This document shows, piece by piece, positions 1-8,519 of a stretch of DNA of 64,000 bases (its first letter is position 1; the number at the start of each line of letters is the position of its first letter). The position numbers and the translations under genes were made by a program. Under the pieces are notes generated by a model, which was given only the letters and a program-made list of their open reading frames with translations, did not search any database and was not told the DNA's origin. The stretch covers positions 1-64,000 of the forward strand of contig NZ_JAAIMY010000018.1 of assembly GCF_013300825.1 (NCBI RefSeq). Direction: 5' to 3'. Source of the stretch: Blautia wexlerae (lineage in GTDB: Bacteria > Bacillota > Clostridia > Lachnospirales > Lachnospiraceae).

Positions 1-55
1 CAGGCAATCTGGAATGAATTTTGGCTACGTTACTGTGAACGGAGTGAACAGTAAC
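1..55 (-). repeat. MITE-like repeat, copy A (cut by window edge)
   Basis: Read on the minus strand these 55 bases are identical to the first 55 bases of the copy at 56968, including the terminal hairpin GTTACTGTTCAC...CAGTAAC and the start of the interior module (CCAAAATTCATTCCAGATTG). The element continues beyond the left edge, so its length and target duplication cannot be seen. It ends 11 bases before the stop of the HelD-like gene. Confidence 0.85.
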
Positions 56-65
56 AATTCCTTTT

Positions 66-2123
66 TTATTTTTCCACTTCATACATATGCAGTTCATGAA
101 GGGCTCTTGTTGCAGCGATATATCTCGCCTGACGCACAAGCGGGTTCTGGTCTTTCTGCGGAAATACTGCAAATACCTGATCAAATTCCAGACCTTTTGC
201 CAGATAGAATGTCGTAACTGTAAGACCTTTCTTAAAGCTTGTGCTGTTTCTGTCCAGATAAGACAGACGTTCTTTTATATCAAATCCTTTTTCTCCCAGA
301 ATTTCTTTCAGAAGAAGCCACATATGTTCTGCTTCTTTCTCTGTACGCAGGACAACCGCTGCTGTTTCATATTCTTCTTCGCCGAGTTTCAGAGTTTCTG
401 CAATCTCTTCCGCAGCATGGCTCATATCTGCAAATATTTTCTCCTCCACCGGAGCACCATGACGTTCAAAGAGTTCCATATCTTCAATACCCGCAAGCTG
501 ATTTGCATAAGACGCAATCTCTATGGTGTTACGGTAACTCTTATTCATAATGATCTTGTGGATATCCCTCCCGAAAATCTTCGGCAGAAATTTCAGCACA
601 TCCTGCTGTTTATCATCCATAGTCTGTGCCCGGTCACCCAGGATCGTCATTCTGCAGGAGAAAATCCTCTGCAGAATTTCATACTGAAGCCTTGAGTAAT
701 CCTGCATCTCATCTACCACCAGATGCTTGATATTGCTTCTTCCCTGCTGGCTCTGCAAACGATATTTCAGGTAAAGAACAGGATAAACATCCTCATATTT
801 CAGCTTTCTTTTCTCATAAGAAACACGCGGAAGTCCTTTGTATCCATTTTCTTTCAGAAACTGACTGTAGATCACATAAAGATCTCCGGTCACATACAGC
901 TTCATGAATTTCTCACGGATCAGGTCTTTCTCATCATCTGCCAGATCACGGTCCCGCAGAGTTTCCACCTCGTCAATGAAATAATCTGCAACTGCATCCA
1001 TCCTTGAGAGCAGTGGAAAATCCTGGAATTTGAAATAAAACAATTCAATAATCTCTGATTCTTTCTTTACAAATCCCTTATATTCCACATCTTTAAAATT
1101 CATCAGCCGGTCTTCCAGTTCCACCAGATAGCGTTCCATAAGATTTATAAATTCCATGGACTGCTTTTCCTCTGCCAAAGAAGCTTTCTGCGGAAAACGG
1201 ATTCTGCGTTCAATCTCATCATAGCGGTCTTCGCAGTCAGAAACCGTATCCCGAAGCTGCTTATAAGCAAAAAGATCAAAGCTCATTTCCTTAATATTCT
1301 CTTCTCCCAGTTCGGGAAGGATGTGGGAGATATAATCGGAAAACACTCCATTTGGTGACAGGATCAGGATATTGGAAGACTTCAGATTCTGTCTGTCATG
1401 GTAGAGAAGATAGGCGATCCTGTGAAGTGCCACGGAAGTTTTCCCGCTTCCTGCTGCACCCTGGATCACCATGATCCTGTCTTTGGTATTTCGGATAATG
1501 GCATTCTGCTCCTTTTGAATGGTACGGATAATGTTCTTAAGCTGTACCTCACCGTTACTTCCCAGCTCTGCTTTCAGGATCTCATCATCAATCTTCACAT
1601 CACTCTCAAATTCGTAGATCATTTTTCCGTTGCGGATCTTATACTGCCATTTCGAAGCAACCTCGCCATGGATTTCACCCATGGGAGCCTCATAAGAAGC
1701 CGGTCCTTTGTCATAGTCATAAAACAGACCGCTTACCGGAGCACGCCAGTCGTATACTAATGGAATATGCCCTGCTTTCTCTGCAAAATTTCCAATTCCA
1801 ATATAAAAGATCTCCGGTTCGTCCTCTCCTTCGTAAATGAAATCCACTCTTCCAAAAAATGGAGAATCTGCCATTCTGCGAAATCTCTGTTTCAGGATCA
1901 GCTGCTCTTCATTTGCGGAAATCTGGCGGAACAATGCCTGCTGATTATCATAATTCTCATAACCATACTGATCCATCTCTGTATAATTTTCCCAGTAATA
2001 CTCATGCATTCCCTCAATCTCTTTCTGGCCTTCCACCAGAGAAAGGCTGATTTCTGTGATACGTTCTTTTAATTTTTCCAGCACATAGCCCAGATATTCT
2101 CTGCCGTTTTTCTTATCTGTCAT
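66..2123 (-). CDS. helD: HelD-like RNA polymerase-recycling helicase (UvrD superfamily 1)
   Basis: A 685-residue superfamily 1 helicase-like ATPase. Known HelD proteins bind stalled RNA polymerase and strip it from DNA; that role is inferred from family. Seen: a charged, probably coiled-coil N-terminus of about 60 residues; Walker A GAAGSGKTS; Walker B/motif II VVDEMQDYS; motif III GDRAQTM; motif IV YRNT; motif V TTFYLAKGLEFDQV; motif VI YIAATRA. The insert between Walker A and motif II is long, as in HelD. The start was placed at the ATG preceded by AGAGGAT nine bases upstream; an upstream TTG nine codons earlier has no ribosome-binding site. It stands alone: MITE copies lie on both sides (1-55 and 2228-2425). 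The general alternative is another UvrD/Rep-like helicase. Confidence 0.9.
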   Translation of the reverse strand: MTDKKNGREYLGYVLEKLKERITEISLSLVEGQKEIEGMHEYYWENYTEMDQYGYENYDNQQALFRQISANEEQLILKQRFRRMADSPFFGRVDFIYEGEDEPEIFYIGIGNFAEKAGHIPLVYDWRAPVSGLFYDYDKGPASYEAPMGEIHGEVASKWQYKIRNGKMIYEFESDVKIDDEILKAELGSNGEVQLKNIIRTIQKEQNAIIRNTKDRIMVIQGAAGSGKTSVALHRIAYLLYHDRQNLKSSNILILSPNGVFSDYISHILPELGEENIKEMSFDLFAYKQLRDTVSDCEDRYDEIERRIRFPQKASLAEEKQSMEFINLMERYLVELEDRLMNFKDVEYKGFVKKESEIIELFYFKFQDFPLLSRMDAVADYFIDEVETLRDRDLADDEKDLIREKFMKLYVTGDLYVIYSQFLKENGYKGLPRVSYEKRKLKYEDVYPVLYLKYRLQSQQGRSNIKHLVVDEMQDYSRLQYEILQRIFSCRMTILGDRAQTMDDKQQDVLKFLPKIFGRDIHKIIMNKSYRNTIEIASYANQLAGIEDMELFERHGAPVEEKIFADMSHAAEEIAETLKLGEEEYETAAVVLRTEKEAEHMWLLLKEILGEKGFDIKERLSYLDRNSTSFKKGLTVTTFYLAKGLEFDQVFAVFPQKDQNPLVRQARYIAATRALHELHMYEVEK

Positions 2124-2227
2124 ATTGTTGATATCCTCTAATATTTGCAACTGTTCAGTAACTTCACAGCTACAATACTCCTTATTATTGTTATCATTTT
2201 CTCTTGTTATTATGATGATAAAATATA

Positions 2228-2425
2228 GTTACTGTTCACTCCGTTCCCAGCAACACGCTTCGCGATGCAGGAAATATGAACCTCCTTGTGCAATGCCCAA
2301 GGAGTATCGTTTGCTTCGCAAACTTAATTTATGCTAATCGCATAAATTCGCGCGGTATGTCTCGGGTTTTCTGTGACCTTCGCTCACAAAAAACACCTCG
2401 CGGGATATTACCAGTGAACAGTAAC
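2228..2425. repeat. MITE-like repeat, copy B (full length, 198 bp)
   Basis: Perfect 13-bp terminal inverted repeats GTTACTGTTCACT / AGTGAACAGTAAC, flanked on both sides by AAAATATA (2220-2227 and 2426-2433), an 8-bp target duplication. The interior is a chain of short palindromes with CTTCG-type loops: CTCCTTG..CAAGGAG, GTTTGCTTCGCAAAC, AATTTATGCTAATCGCATAAATT, GTGACCTTCGCTCAC, then the right-end module ACACCTCGCGGG. It has no coding capacity. It lies between helD and the end of the ABC exporter operon. Confidence 0.85.
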
Positions 2426-2500
2426 AAAATATATCAATTTTCGTAGATTGGTTTTTAATTATAACATATTCCCCTCTTACAGAAAAGACGTAAATCCGGC

Positions 2501-2610
2501 AAAAATCCCTCAGCCGGTATCTGTGTGATCCTATATCTTCCTGGCGAAGGAAATATCTGCATTAGCCTGAAGCCAGACATATTCTCTTTCACAAATACCC
2601 CTGAGGGATT
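2501..2610 (-). terminator. Possible terminator region of the ABC exporter operon
   Basis: On the minus strand AATCCCTCAG (about 2610-2601) can pair with CTGAGGGATT followed by TTTG, with a loop near 90 bases. A compact CCGGC...GCCGG hairpin lies at its distal end. The large loop makes this weak. Confidence 0.35.
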
Positions 2611-2623
2611 GTAACTTTATATT

Positions 2624-4462
2624 TTAAGCAGTTGCCTTATTCTCAAACTGGCTGTTATACAGATCAGCATAAAAGCCTTTCTTGGCCAGAAGTTCTTCAT
2701 GATTTCCCTGCTCGATAATGTCACCGTCTTTCATAACCAGGATCAGATCTGCATCCTTGATGGTAGAAAGTCTGTGTGCGATCACAAAGCTGGTTCTGCC
2801 CTTCATCAGATTGTCCATGGCTTTCTGGATACGCACTTCGGTTCTGGTATCTACAGAGGAGGTTGCCTCATCCAGGATCAGGATCTTATTATTGGCAAGA
2901 ATTGCCCTGGCAATAGTGAGAAGCTGTTTCTGTCCCTGGGAAATATTACTGGTTTCTTCATCCAGAACCATGTCATAGCCGCCCGGCTGCTGCATGATAA
3001 AGTTGTGCACATGAGCTGCCTTTGCTGCTGCGATCACCTCTTCATCTGTTGCATCCAGACGTCCGTAACGGATATTTTCCATAATGGTTCCTGAGAACAG
3101 CCAGGTATCCTGGAGCACCATTCCAAACATCTCTCTCAGACTGCTTCTGTTAAAGTCTTTGATGTCATAACCATCTACCTTAATACTTCCGCCATTGAGA
3201 TCATAAAATCTCATAAGCAGTTTCACCATAGTTGTCTTTCCTGCACCTGTGGGACCTACAATGGCAATCTTCTGGCCATCCTTCACATCTGCTGAGAAGT
3301 CATTGATAATGATCTTATCCGGATTATAACCGAATTTTACGTGTTCAAACTGTACATCTCCTGTAAGAGTATTAATATCTACAGGGTTCTTCTCATTCTG
3401 ACTCTCTTCCGGCTCCTCCAGGAATTCAAATACTCGTTCGGAAGCTGCTGCTGAAGACTGTAACAGGTTTGTAATCTGTGCGATCTGCTGGATTGGCTGT
3501 GTAAAGTTACGGATGTACTGGAAGAAGGACTGGATATCACCCACCTCAATACTTTTTTTAATTACAAACACGCCGCCTAAGAGAGCTACCATTACATATC
3601 CAAGGTTACCTACAAACTGCATGATGGGCATCATCATTCCTGAGAAGAACTGAGATTTCCATGCAGATTCATAAAGCTTCTGATTGTCTTTTTCAAATTC
3701 TTCTACTACATCATTCTCTTTGTTGAAAACCCGGACCACATTATGACCGCCGAAGTTCTCTTCGATCTGACCGTTTACTTTACCCAGATAGCTCTGCTGA
3801 TCCTGGAAGTATTTCTGGGAATGCTTCATGACAGTCTGGATGATGAACATGGAAACCGGCAGGATCAGAAGTGCTGCCAAAGTCATCCACACGTTAATGG
3901 AAAGCATCATAATAAATACACCGATCAGAGTTGTCACTGATGTGATCAGCTGCGTCAGACTCTGGTTCAGACTCATCTGCAGAGTGTCCACATCATTGGT
4001 GATACGGGAGAGGATCTCTCCGTTTGTTCTGCTCTCATAATAATTCAGAGGCAGTCTGTTGATTTTCTTTGAAATATCTTTTCTCAGATTATAGGTAACA
4101 TCATTGGAAATCCCTGACATTACGAATCCCTGTACAAAGGAAAAGCATGCACTTAACACATATAATCCAAGTGTCCATAACAGGATCATCCCGATCTTTC
4201 CGAAGTCAATTTCACCGGTTCCGTTTACCTTGGCAACCAGGCCGTTAAACAGCTCTGTGGTCGCCTTACCTAAAATCTTAGGCCCTACAATACTAAACAC
4301 AGTTCCCGCTACTGCAAAAATAAACATCAGTATAAAGCGGAATTTATATCGTCCCATATAGCGGAAAAGCTTAGCCATGGAGCCCTTGAAGTCTTTCGCC
4401 TTTTCGCCGGACATCATACGTCCATGTCCTCCCATAGGACCTCTTCTTCTCTGTTCGCTCAT
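2624..4462 (-). CDS. Heterodimeric ABC exporter, consensus-site subunit
   Basis: A 612-residue half-transporter of the multidrug/lipid exporter class (type IV fold, TM287/TM288 or BmrCD-like). Six membrane segments fill residues about 35-330 after a Gly/Arg-rich cytoplasmic N-terminus. The ATPase domain follows, with Walker A GPTGAGKTT near residue 400, Walker B LILDEATSS with catalytic Glu, and switch IAHRLST. Its signature is ISQGQ rather than LSGGQ. This is the pattern expected of the partner that supplies the good Walker B of an asymmetric dimer. The start ATG overlaps the stop of the upstream gene (ATGA), so the two are translationally coupled. Substrate is unknown; the MarR gene upstream suggests drug or stress inducibility. 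Confidence 0.88.
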   Translation of the reverse strand: MSEQRRRGPMGGHGRMMSGEKAKDFKGSMAKLFRYMGRYKFRFILMFIFAVAGTVFSIVGPKILGKATTELFNGLVAKVNGTGEIDFGKIGMILLWTLGLYVLSACFSFVQGFVMSGISNDVTYNLRKDISKKINRLPLNYYESRTNGEILSRITNDVDTLQMSLNQSLTQLITSVTTLIGVFIMMLSINVWMTLAALLILPVSMFIIQTVMKHSQKYFQDQQSYLGKVNGQIEENFGGHNVVRVFNKENDVVEEFEKDNQKLYESAWKSQFFSGMMMPIMQFVGNLGYVMVALLGGVFVIKKSIEVGDIQSFFQYIRNFTQPIQQIAQITNLLQSSAAASERVFEFLEEPEESQNEKNPVDINTLTGDVQFEHVKFGYNPDKIIINDFSADVKDGQKIAIVGPTGAGKTTMVKLLMRFYDLNGGSIKVDGYDIKDFNRSSLREMFGMVLQDTWLFSGTIMENIRYGRLDATDEEVIAAAKAAHVHNFIMQQPGGYDMVLDEETSNISQGQKQLLTIARAILANNKILILDEATSSVDTRTEVRIQKAMDNLMKGRTSFVIAHRLSTIKDADLILVMKDGDIIEQGNHEELLAKKGFYADLYNSQFENKATA

Positions 4463-6621
4463 GCCAGTTCCTCCTCTGATAACTGAGATCTTGCAATCTG
4501 CTGATATACCTCACAATTTGCCATCAGTTCCTTATGAGTTCCAATGCCTGCCATATGTCCATCGTCCAGTACAATGATCTGATCCGCACCAAGGATGGTA
4601 CTGATCCTCTGGGCAACGATTACGGTAGTTGCGTCCTTGGTGTACTCCTTCAATGCCTTTCTCAACTGGCTGTCAGTCTTAAAGTCAAGGGCAGAGAAGC
4701 TGTCATCAAAGATAAAGATTTCCGGTTCCTTTGCAATGGCTCTGGCAATGGACAGACGCTGTTTCTGTCCGCCCGAAACATTGGTACCTCCCTGTGATAC
4801 AGGGGATTCATATTTCTTCGGTTTGGTATCAATAAATTCTGTAGCCTGTGCAACCTCTGCTGCTTCTTTTACCTGTGCATCAGTGATCTCCGGCTTACCA
4901 TAGCGGATATTGGAATCAATAGTACCCGAGAAAAGTACACCCTTCTGCGGCACATATCCCAGCTTATCACGAAGTTCTTTCTGAGTCATGTCGCGGACAT
5001 CCACACCATCTACTTTAACAGAACCCTTTGTCACATCATAGTATCTTGGGATCAGGTTGATCAGGGTACTCTTACCGCTTCCAGTACTTCCGATCACTGC
5101 GATCGTCTGACCTTTCTTTGCTTTAAAGGAAATGTCTGTCAGTACATTCTCACCTGCTTCCGGGTAAGCGAAGGATACATGATCAAATTCAATCTCACCT
5201 TTCACACTTTCTGACGGATGTACCGGAGTTTCCGGATCCTGAATGGAAACCTCTGTTTTCAGAACCTCATCAATACGAAGTGCTGCAACATTTGCTCTCG
5301 GAAGCATAATGGACATTGCAGTGATCATCAGGAAGGACATAATGATCTGCATTGCATACTGGATAAATGCCATAACATTACCAACCTGCATGGTTCCGTT
5401 GTCTACTGCATGGGCACCACTGTAAATAATGAGTACAGATACTCCGTTCATGATCAGCATCATAAGGGGCATCATAAAAGTCATACATCTGTTGACAAAC
5501 AGGTTTGTTTTTGTCAAATCCAGGTTTGCCTTCTCGAAGCGCTCTTCTTCATGTTTCTCACGGCTGAATGCACGGATAACAGGAATACCTGTAAGGATCT
5601 CACGGGATACCAGATTCAGTCTGTCGATCAGGGTCTGCAGGATAGTGAATTTGGGCATTGCCACCTGGAACAGCACAAAGATCACAACCAGGATCAGTGC
5701 AACTGCCACCCCAAGGATCCATGTCATAGAAGAATCTGTATTCAATACCTTGATCACGCCACCAATACCAAGGATCGGCGCGTACAGAACAATACGGAAC
5801 ATCATTGCCATAACCTGCTGTACCTGCTGCACATCATTGGTGCTTCGGGTAATCAGGGATGCTGTGGAGAATTTATGATATTCTCTGCTGGAGAAGCTCA
5901 TAACCTTACGGTAAATACTGTTTCTCAGGTCATGACCAAGTCTGCCTGCCACTCTGGCCGAAATAAATGTGACGCTGATTGCTGCCAGCATGATCACCAG
6001 TGCCATGGCAAGCATTCTGATACCTGACATCAGGATGTAATGCATCTGAATGGCATCCACATCTTTCCCCAGTGCTTCATATTCTGAAGCAACAAAGGAA
6101 ACACCAGCCTGTGTCACAATAGACTCCGGCATATCTTTCAGCTTCTCATCCATCTGACTCATAATCTGCTGTACTGCTTCTTCCGGCATCTGCGCCAGCG
6201 CTGTCAGTGGGTCTGTTCCCTCCGGAAGGCCCATCTGTGCAACCATTGCCCGCCCCTGTTCACTGTCTTCGGAAAAGGCAGATACCATCATCATTGCCTT
6301 GGAGAAATCCTCATTTAAATTCTCTTTGGTTTCTTTGGAAATATCATCGTTTAATACCCAGGTATCATCTTCCTGTGTATAATTCTGTGAAACTTCCTTT
6401 TTTTGATCCTCATCCATAAAAATCTGAAGATTCTGCAAGGTTGAATCCCGAAGCTTATCCGGCACACTGTCTTCAATACCTTTCTGCTGGATACCTACAT
6501 TAATGATCTTGGAGGTATAATCCGGCAGGGAAAGATCACAGTACGCCTGCAGAAACAGAAGTGCTATGATCAGGACAATGTATCCCGCTGATTTCTTCAG
6601 ATACTTCATCAGTTTAATCAT
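4459..6621 (-). CDS. Heterodimeric ABC exporter, degenerate-site subunit
   Basis: A 720-residue half-transporter that pairs with the downstream 612-residue subunit. TM1 is at about residues 12-30. A large, mostly hydrophilic extracytoplasmic insert follows (about 35-190, with EDQKK and SEDSEQG stretches), then five more membrane segments. The ATPase domain has Walker A GSTGSGKST near 508 and signature NVSGGQ. It has two degenerate catalytic positions: Walker B IFDDSF carries Asp instead of Glu, and the switch is VAQRIST with Gln instead of His. One hydrolytic site of the dimer should therefore be inactive, as known for TM287/288-type exporters. It is first in the transporter pair, 140 bases downstream of the MarR gene. 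The extended outer loop is its distinctive feature. Confidence 0.88.
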   Translation of the reverse strand: MIKLMKYLKKSAGYIVLIIALLFLQAYCDLSLPDYTSKIINVGIQQKGIEDSVPDKLRDSTLQNLQIFMDEDQKKEVSQNYTQEDDTWVLNDDISKETKENLNEDFSKAMMMVSAFSEDSEQGRAMVAQMGLPEGTDPLTALAQMPEEAVQQIMSQMDEKLKDMPESIVTQAGVSFVASEYEALGKDVDAIQMHYILMSGIRMLAMALVIMLAAISVTFISARVAGRLGHDLRNSIYRKVMSFSSREYHKFSTASLITRSTNDVQQVQQVMAMMFRIVLYAPILGIGGVIKVLNTDSSMTWILGVAVALILVVIFVLFQVAMPKFTILQTLIDRLNLVSREILTGIPVIRAFSREKHEEERFEKANLDLTKTNLFVNRCMTFMMPLMMLIMNGVSVLIIYSGAHAVDNGTMQVGNVMAFIQYAMQIIMSFLMITAMSIMLPRANVAALRIDEVLKTEVSIQDPETPVHPSESVKGEIEFDHVSFAYPEAGENVLTDISFKAKKGQTIAVIGSTGSGKSTLINLIPRYYDVTKGSVKVDGVDVRDMTQKELRDKLGYVPQKGVLFSGTIDSNIRYGKPEITDAQVKEAAEVAQATEFIDTKPKKYESPVSQGGTNVSGGQKQRLSIARAIAKEPEIFIFDDSFSALDFKTDSQLRKALKEYTKDATTVIVAQRISTILGADQIIVLDDGHMAGIGTHKELMANCEVYQQIARSQLSEEELA

Positions 6622-6761
6622 TGCTTGATTCCCTCTTTTCCTATTTTTAATATGTATGTCTGTTTAAACTCACGTGTCAGTTCTTTCACAGACAATATTA
6701 TTTTTATCTGAACATGCTGATACAGTTTTCTCAATCTGCTCCACCATGTATTTTTCAGTTT

Positions 6762-7235
6762 CTACCTGTTGACAGGTATCTCCGACATATTATCCAGAAT
6801 CTGCCCAAAAAACCTTCGTAAAAGACATAGCTCTGCTTCGCTGAAATTGCTGAACATCACTTTTTCCACAGCTTTGCTTTCCTGCTGAATCTCCTCCACG
6901 ATTTTTTTTCCGTTTTCTGTCAGATATACACGCATAATGCGTTGGTCTTTATCATCACGTCTCCTGCAGACAATGTCTGCTTTCTCCAGACGCTGGATAC
7001 TTACATTAACAGTGGGCGGTGTTACACACATCCACTCTGCAATCTCCTTCTGGCTGCAGCCGTTATGTCTGTATACGATCATAATAATCGGCATCTGTCC
7101 CTGCTGGATACCGATTTCCCGTATACGCTGCATACATCTCATACCATATTGGCGGTTGATCTCCATAAAAAGCGCAGGCATGCTTTTCTCTTCTCGTTTC
7201 TCTTTCTCATTCTTCTCCTCTTCCGGGCACCACAT
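6762..7235 (-). CDS. MarR-family regulator of the adjacent ABC exporter
   Basis: 157 residues with the MarR winged-helix core: NGCSQKEIAEWMCVTPPTVNVSIQRLEKADIV is the recognition region, followed by the wing RRRDDKDQRIMRVYLTENG and a C-terminal dimer helix. The first 20 residues are highly charged (EEEKNEKEKREEK). The start is supported by GGAGTG six bases upstream. It is the first gene of a probable three-gene operon with the two ABC subunits. A perfect ATTAG-N5-CTAAT palindrome in its promoter region suggests autorepression. The ligand is unknown. Confidence 0.88.
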   Translation of the reverse strand: MWCPEEEKNEKEKREEKSMPALFMEINRQYGMRCMQRIREIGIQQGQMPIIMIVYRHNGCSQKEIAEWMCVTPPTVNVSIQRLEKADIVCRRRDDKDQRIMRVYLTENGKKIVEEIQQESKAVEKVMFSNFSEAELCLLRRFFGQILDNMSEIPVNR

Positions 7236-7288
7236 AGCTTCACTCCTTTCCGGCCTCTGTCCTCTTTCAGGTCTGATATTATTCTTTA

Positions 7289-7303
7289 ATTAGCCTGACT
7301 AAT
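7289..7303. promoter_or_regulatory. Candidate MarR operator
   Basis: ATTAG-CCTGA-CTAAT, a palindrome with perfect 5-bp arms, lies 54 bases upstream of the marR start. It sits beside a TATTAT-type -10 on the minus strand, where a MarR dimer would block transcription. Assignment to this regulator is inference from position. Confidence 0.5.
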
Positions 7304-7467
7304 CATATATAATATACTTTTAGACAAAAAATGCAAGTGTTTTTTGTGCAGTTTATAATTATTTTAGATTTAGCTTTGATATTTCCAATTTGTAAATATT
7401 CAATTTTATTTTGCCCGGCTAATTTTTTCATCTCAGGTCGAATAAAATTTCCAGTATTCTTCAAGTT

Positions 7468-8352
7468 CTATCTCTGCATGACTTCTTTATAAAATTCTAC
7501 AAACACATTAATTGCCGGAGACCGCCATTTATTTTTGTGGAGCAGCAACTGTGTCCATACAGTTACCGGGCAGCCGGCAACATCCAGTCTTTTAATCTGT
7601 CCGTCTTTCACATATTTCTCCGAAATAAAATCCGGAAGAAAGGAAAGCAGGCTGCTGTTTTTTACCAGTTCACATATCTGAAGCGGATTTCCGATTTCAA
7701 GAACCGGACGAATTTCCAGTGATTGGGACGCAAGGGTTTCATTCAGTATTTTTCTGTAGCTCATGGCTTGTTCTGTTAACACAAACTCATTCTGAGAAAT
7801 TTCACTTAATTTCCATGAACAGCCTGCAACAGGATTATCAGCCGCTGCAATAAAATGTACCTGTTCTTCCTGTTCCGCACAAATAATAAAATCCGAATCA
7901 TAAATATGCCTGTCCAGAGTAAAAACCAGATCTGTTTCGTTCTTCCGCAATTTATCAAACATCTGCTCTGTACCGTTTTCTGTTATCTCCACTTTTATTT
8001 CCGGATACTGATGATGAAAACGCAGAAAATCATTTTTAAAATATCTGCTGCAGACAGAACTGGACATAGACAACCGGATCTCGCCTTCAATGCTTTCAGC
8101 CGAATTCAGCGAATCGAGCATTTTTGCCTGTGCCTTCAGAATATTTCGAGCCTGCTGCAAAACTAAAACTCCCTTTTCCGTAAGATTGATTTTATGATAA
8201 TAACGGTCAAACAGCCTGACATCAAGTTCCTTTTCCAATTGTTTAATCTGTGAAGAAACTGTAGACTGCGTATATCCCAGTTCCTTTGCAGCAGCCGAAA
8301 ATCCGGAATATTCACATACTGCAATAAAAGTTTTTAACACATTTGTATCCAT
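7468..8352 (-). CDS. LysR-family regulator divergent from the NSS transporter
   Basis: 294 residues with an N-terminal LysR helix-turn-helix (MDTNVLKTFIAV..SGFSAAAKELGYTQSTVSSQIKQLE, broken by family-typical positions) and a substrate-binding domain from about residue 90. It is transcribed away from the sodium symporter gene with 167 bases between, the classic arrangement for a LysR regulator and its target. The likely ligand is the transported amino acid or amine, which cannot be read from sequence. Confidence 0.88.
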   Translation of the reverse strand: MDTNVLKTFIAVCEYSGFSAAAKELGYTQSTVSSQIKQLEKELDVRLFDRYYHKINLTEKGVLVLQQARNILKAQAKMLDSLNSAESIEGEIRLSMSSSVCSRYFKNDFLRFHHQYPEIKVEITENGTEQMFDKLRKNETDLVFTLDRHIYDSDFIICAEQEEQVHFIAAADNPVAGCSWKLSEISQNEFVLTEQAMSYRKILNETLASQSLEIRPVLEIGNPLQICELVKNSSLLSFLPDFISEKYVKDGQIKRLDVAGCPVTVWTQLLLHKNKWRSPAINVFVEFYKEVMQR

Positions 8353-8401
8353 AGTTCATTCCTTCCCATAACTTTCCAGTATTTTTCCATTGAAACATTG
8401 A

Positions 8402-8423
8402 ATCGTTATTTTTTATAAACGAT
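8402..8423. promoter_or_regulatory. Candidate LysR operator
   Basis: ATCGTT-N10-AACGAT inverted repeat between the divergent lysR and symporter genes, about 30 bases upstream of the symporter -35. This spacing fits a LysR activation site. It is the only clear dyad in the intergenic region. Confidence 0.45.
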
Positions 8424-8454
8424 ATTTTCAATAATATACAACAAAACAATCAAT

Positions 8455-8483
8455 TTTACAAATATTGTTTTTTATCTTATAAT
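8455..8483 (+). promoter_or_regulatory. Promoter of the NSS transporter gene
   Basis: TTTACA (8455-8460), 17-base spacer, TATAAT (8478-8483). A GGGAG ribosome-binding site follows just before the ATG at 8520. Confidence 0.7.
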
Positions 8484-8519
8484 ATCCCTTATATGAACTT
8501 CTGAAGGGAGCGTTATCTT

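Noticed and set aside
5218-6027. 269-codon open frame on + opposite the ABC exporter
   Set aside because: His/Cys-rich shadow of a clear transporter gene, no start signal.
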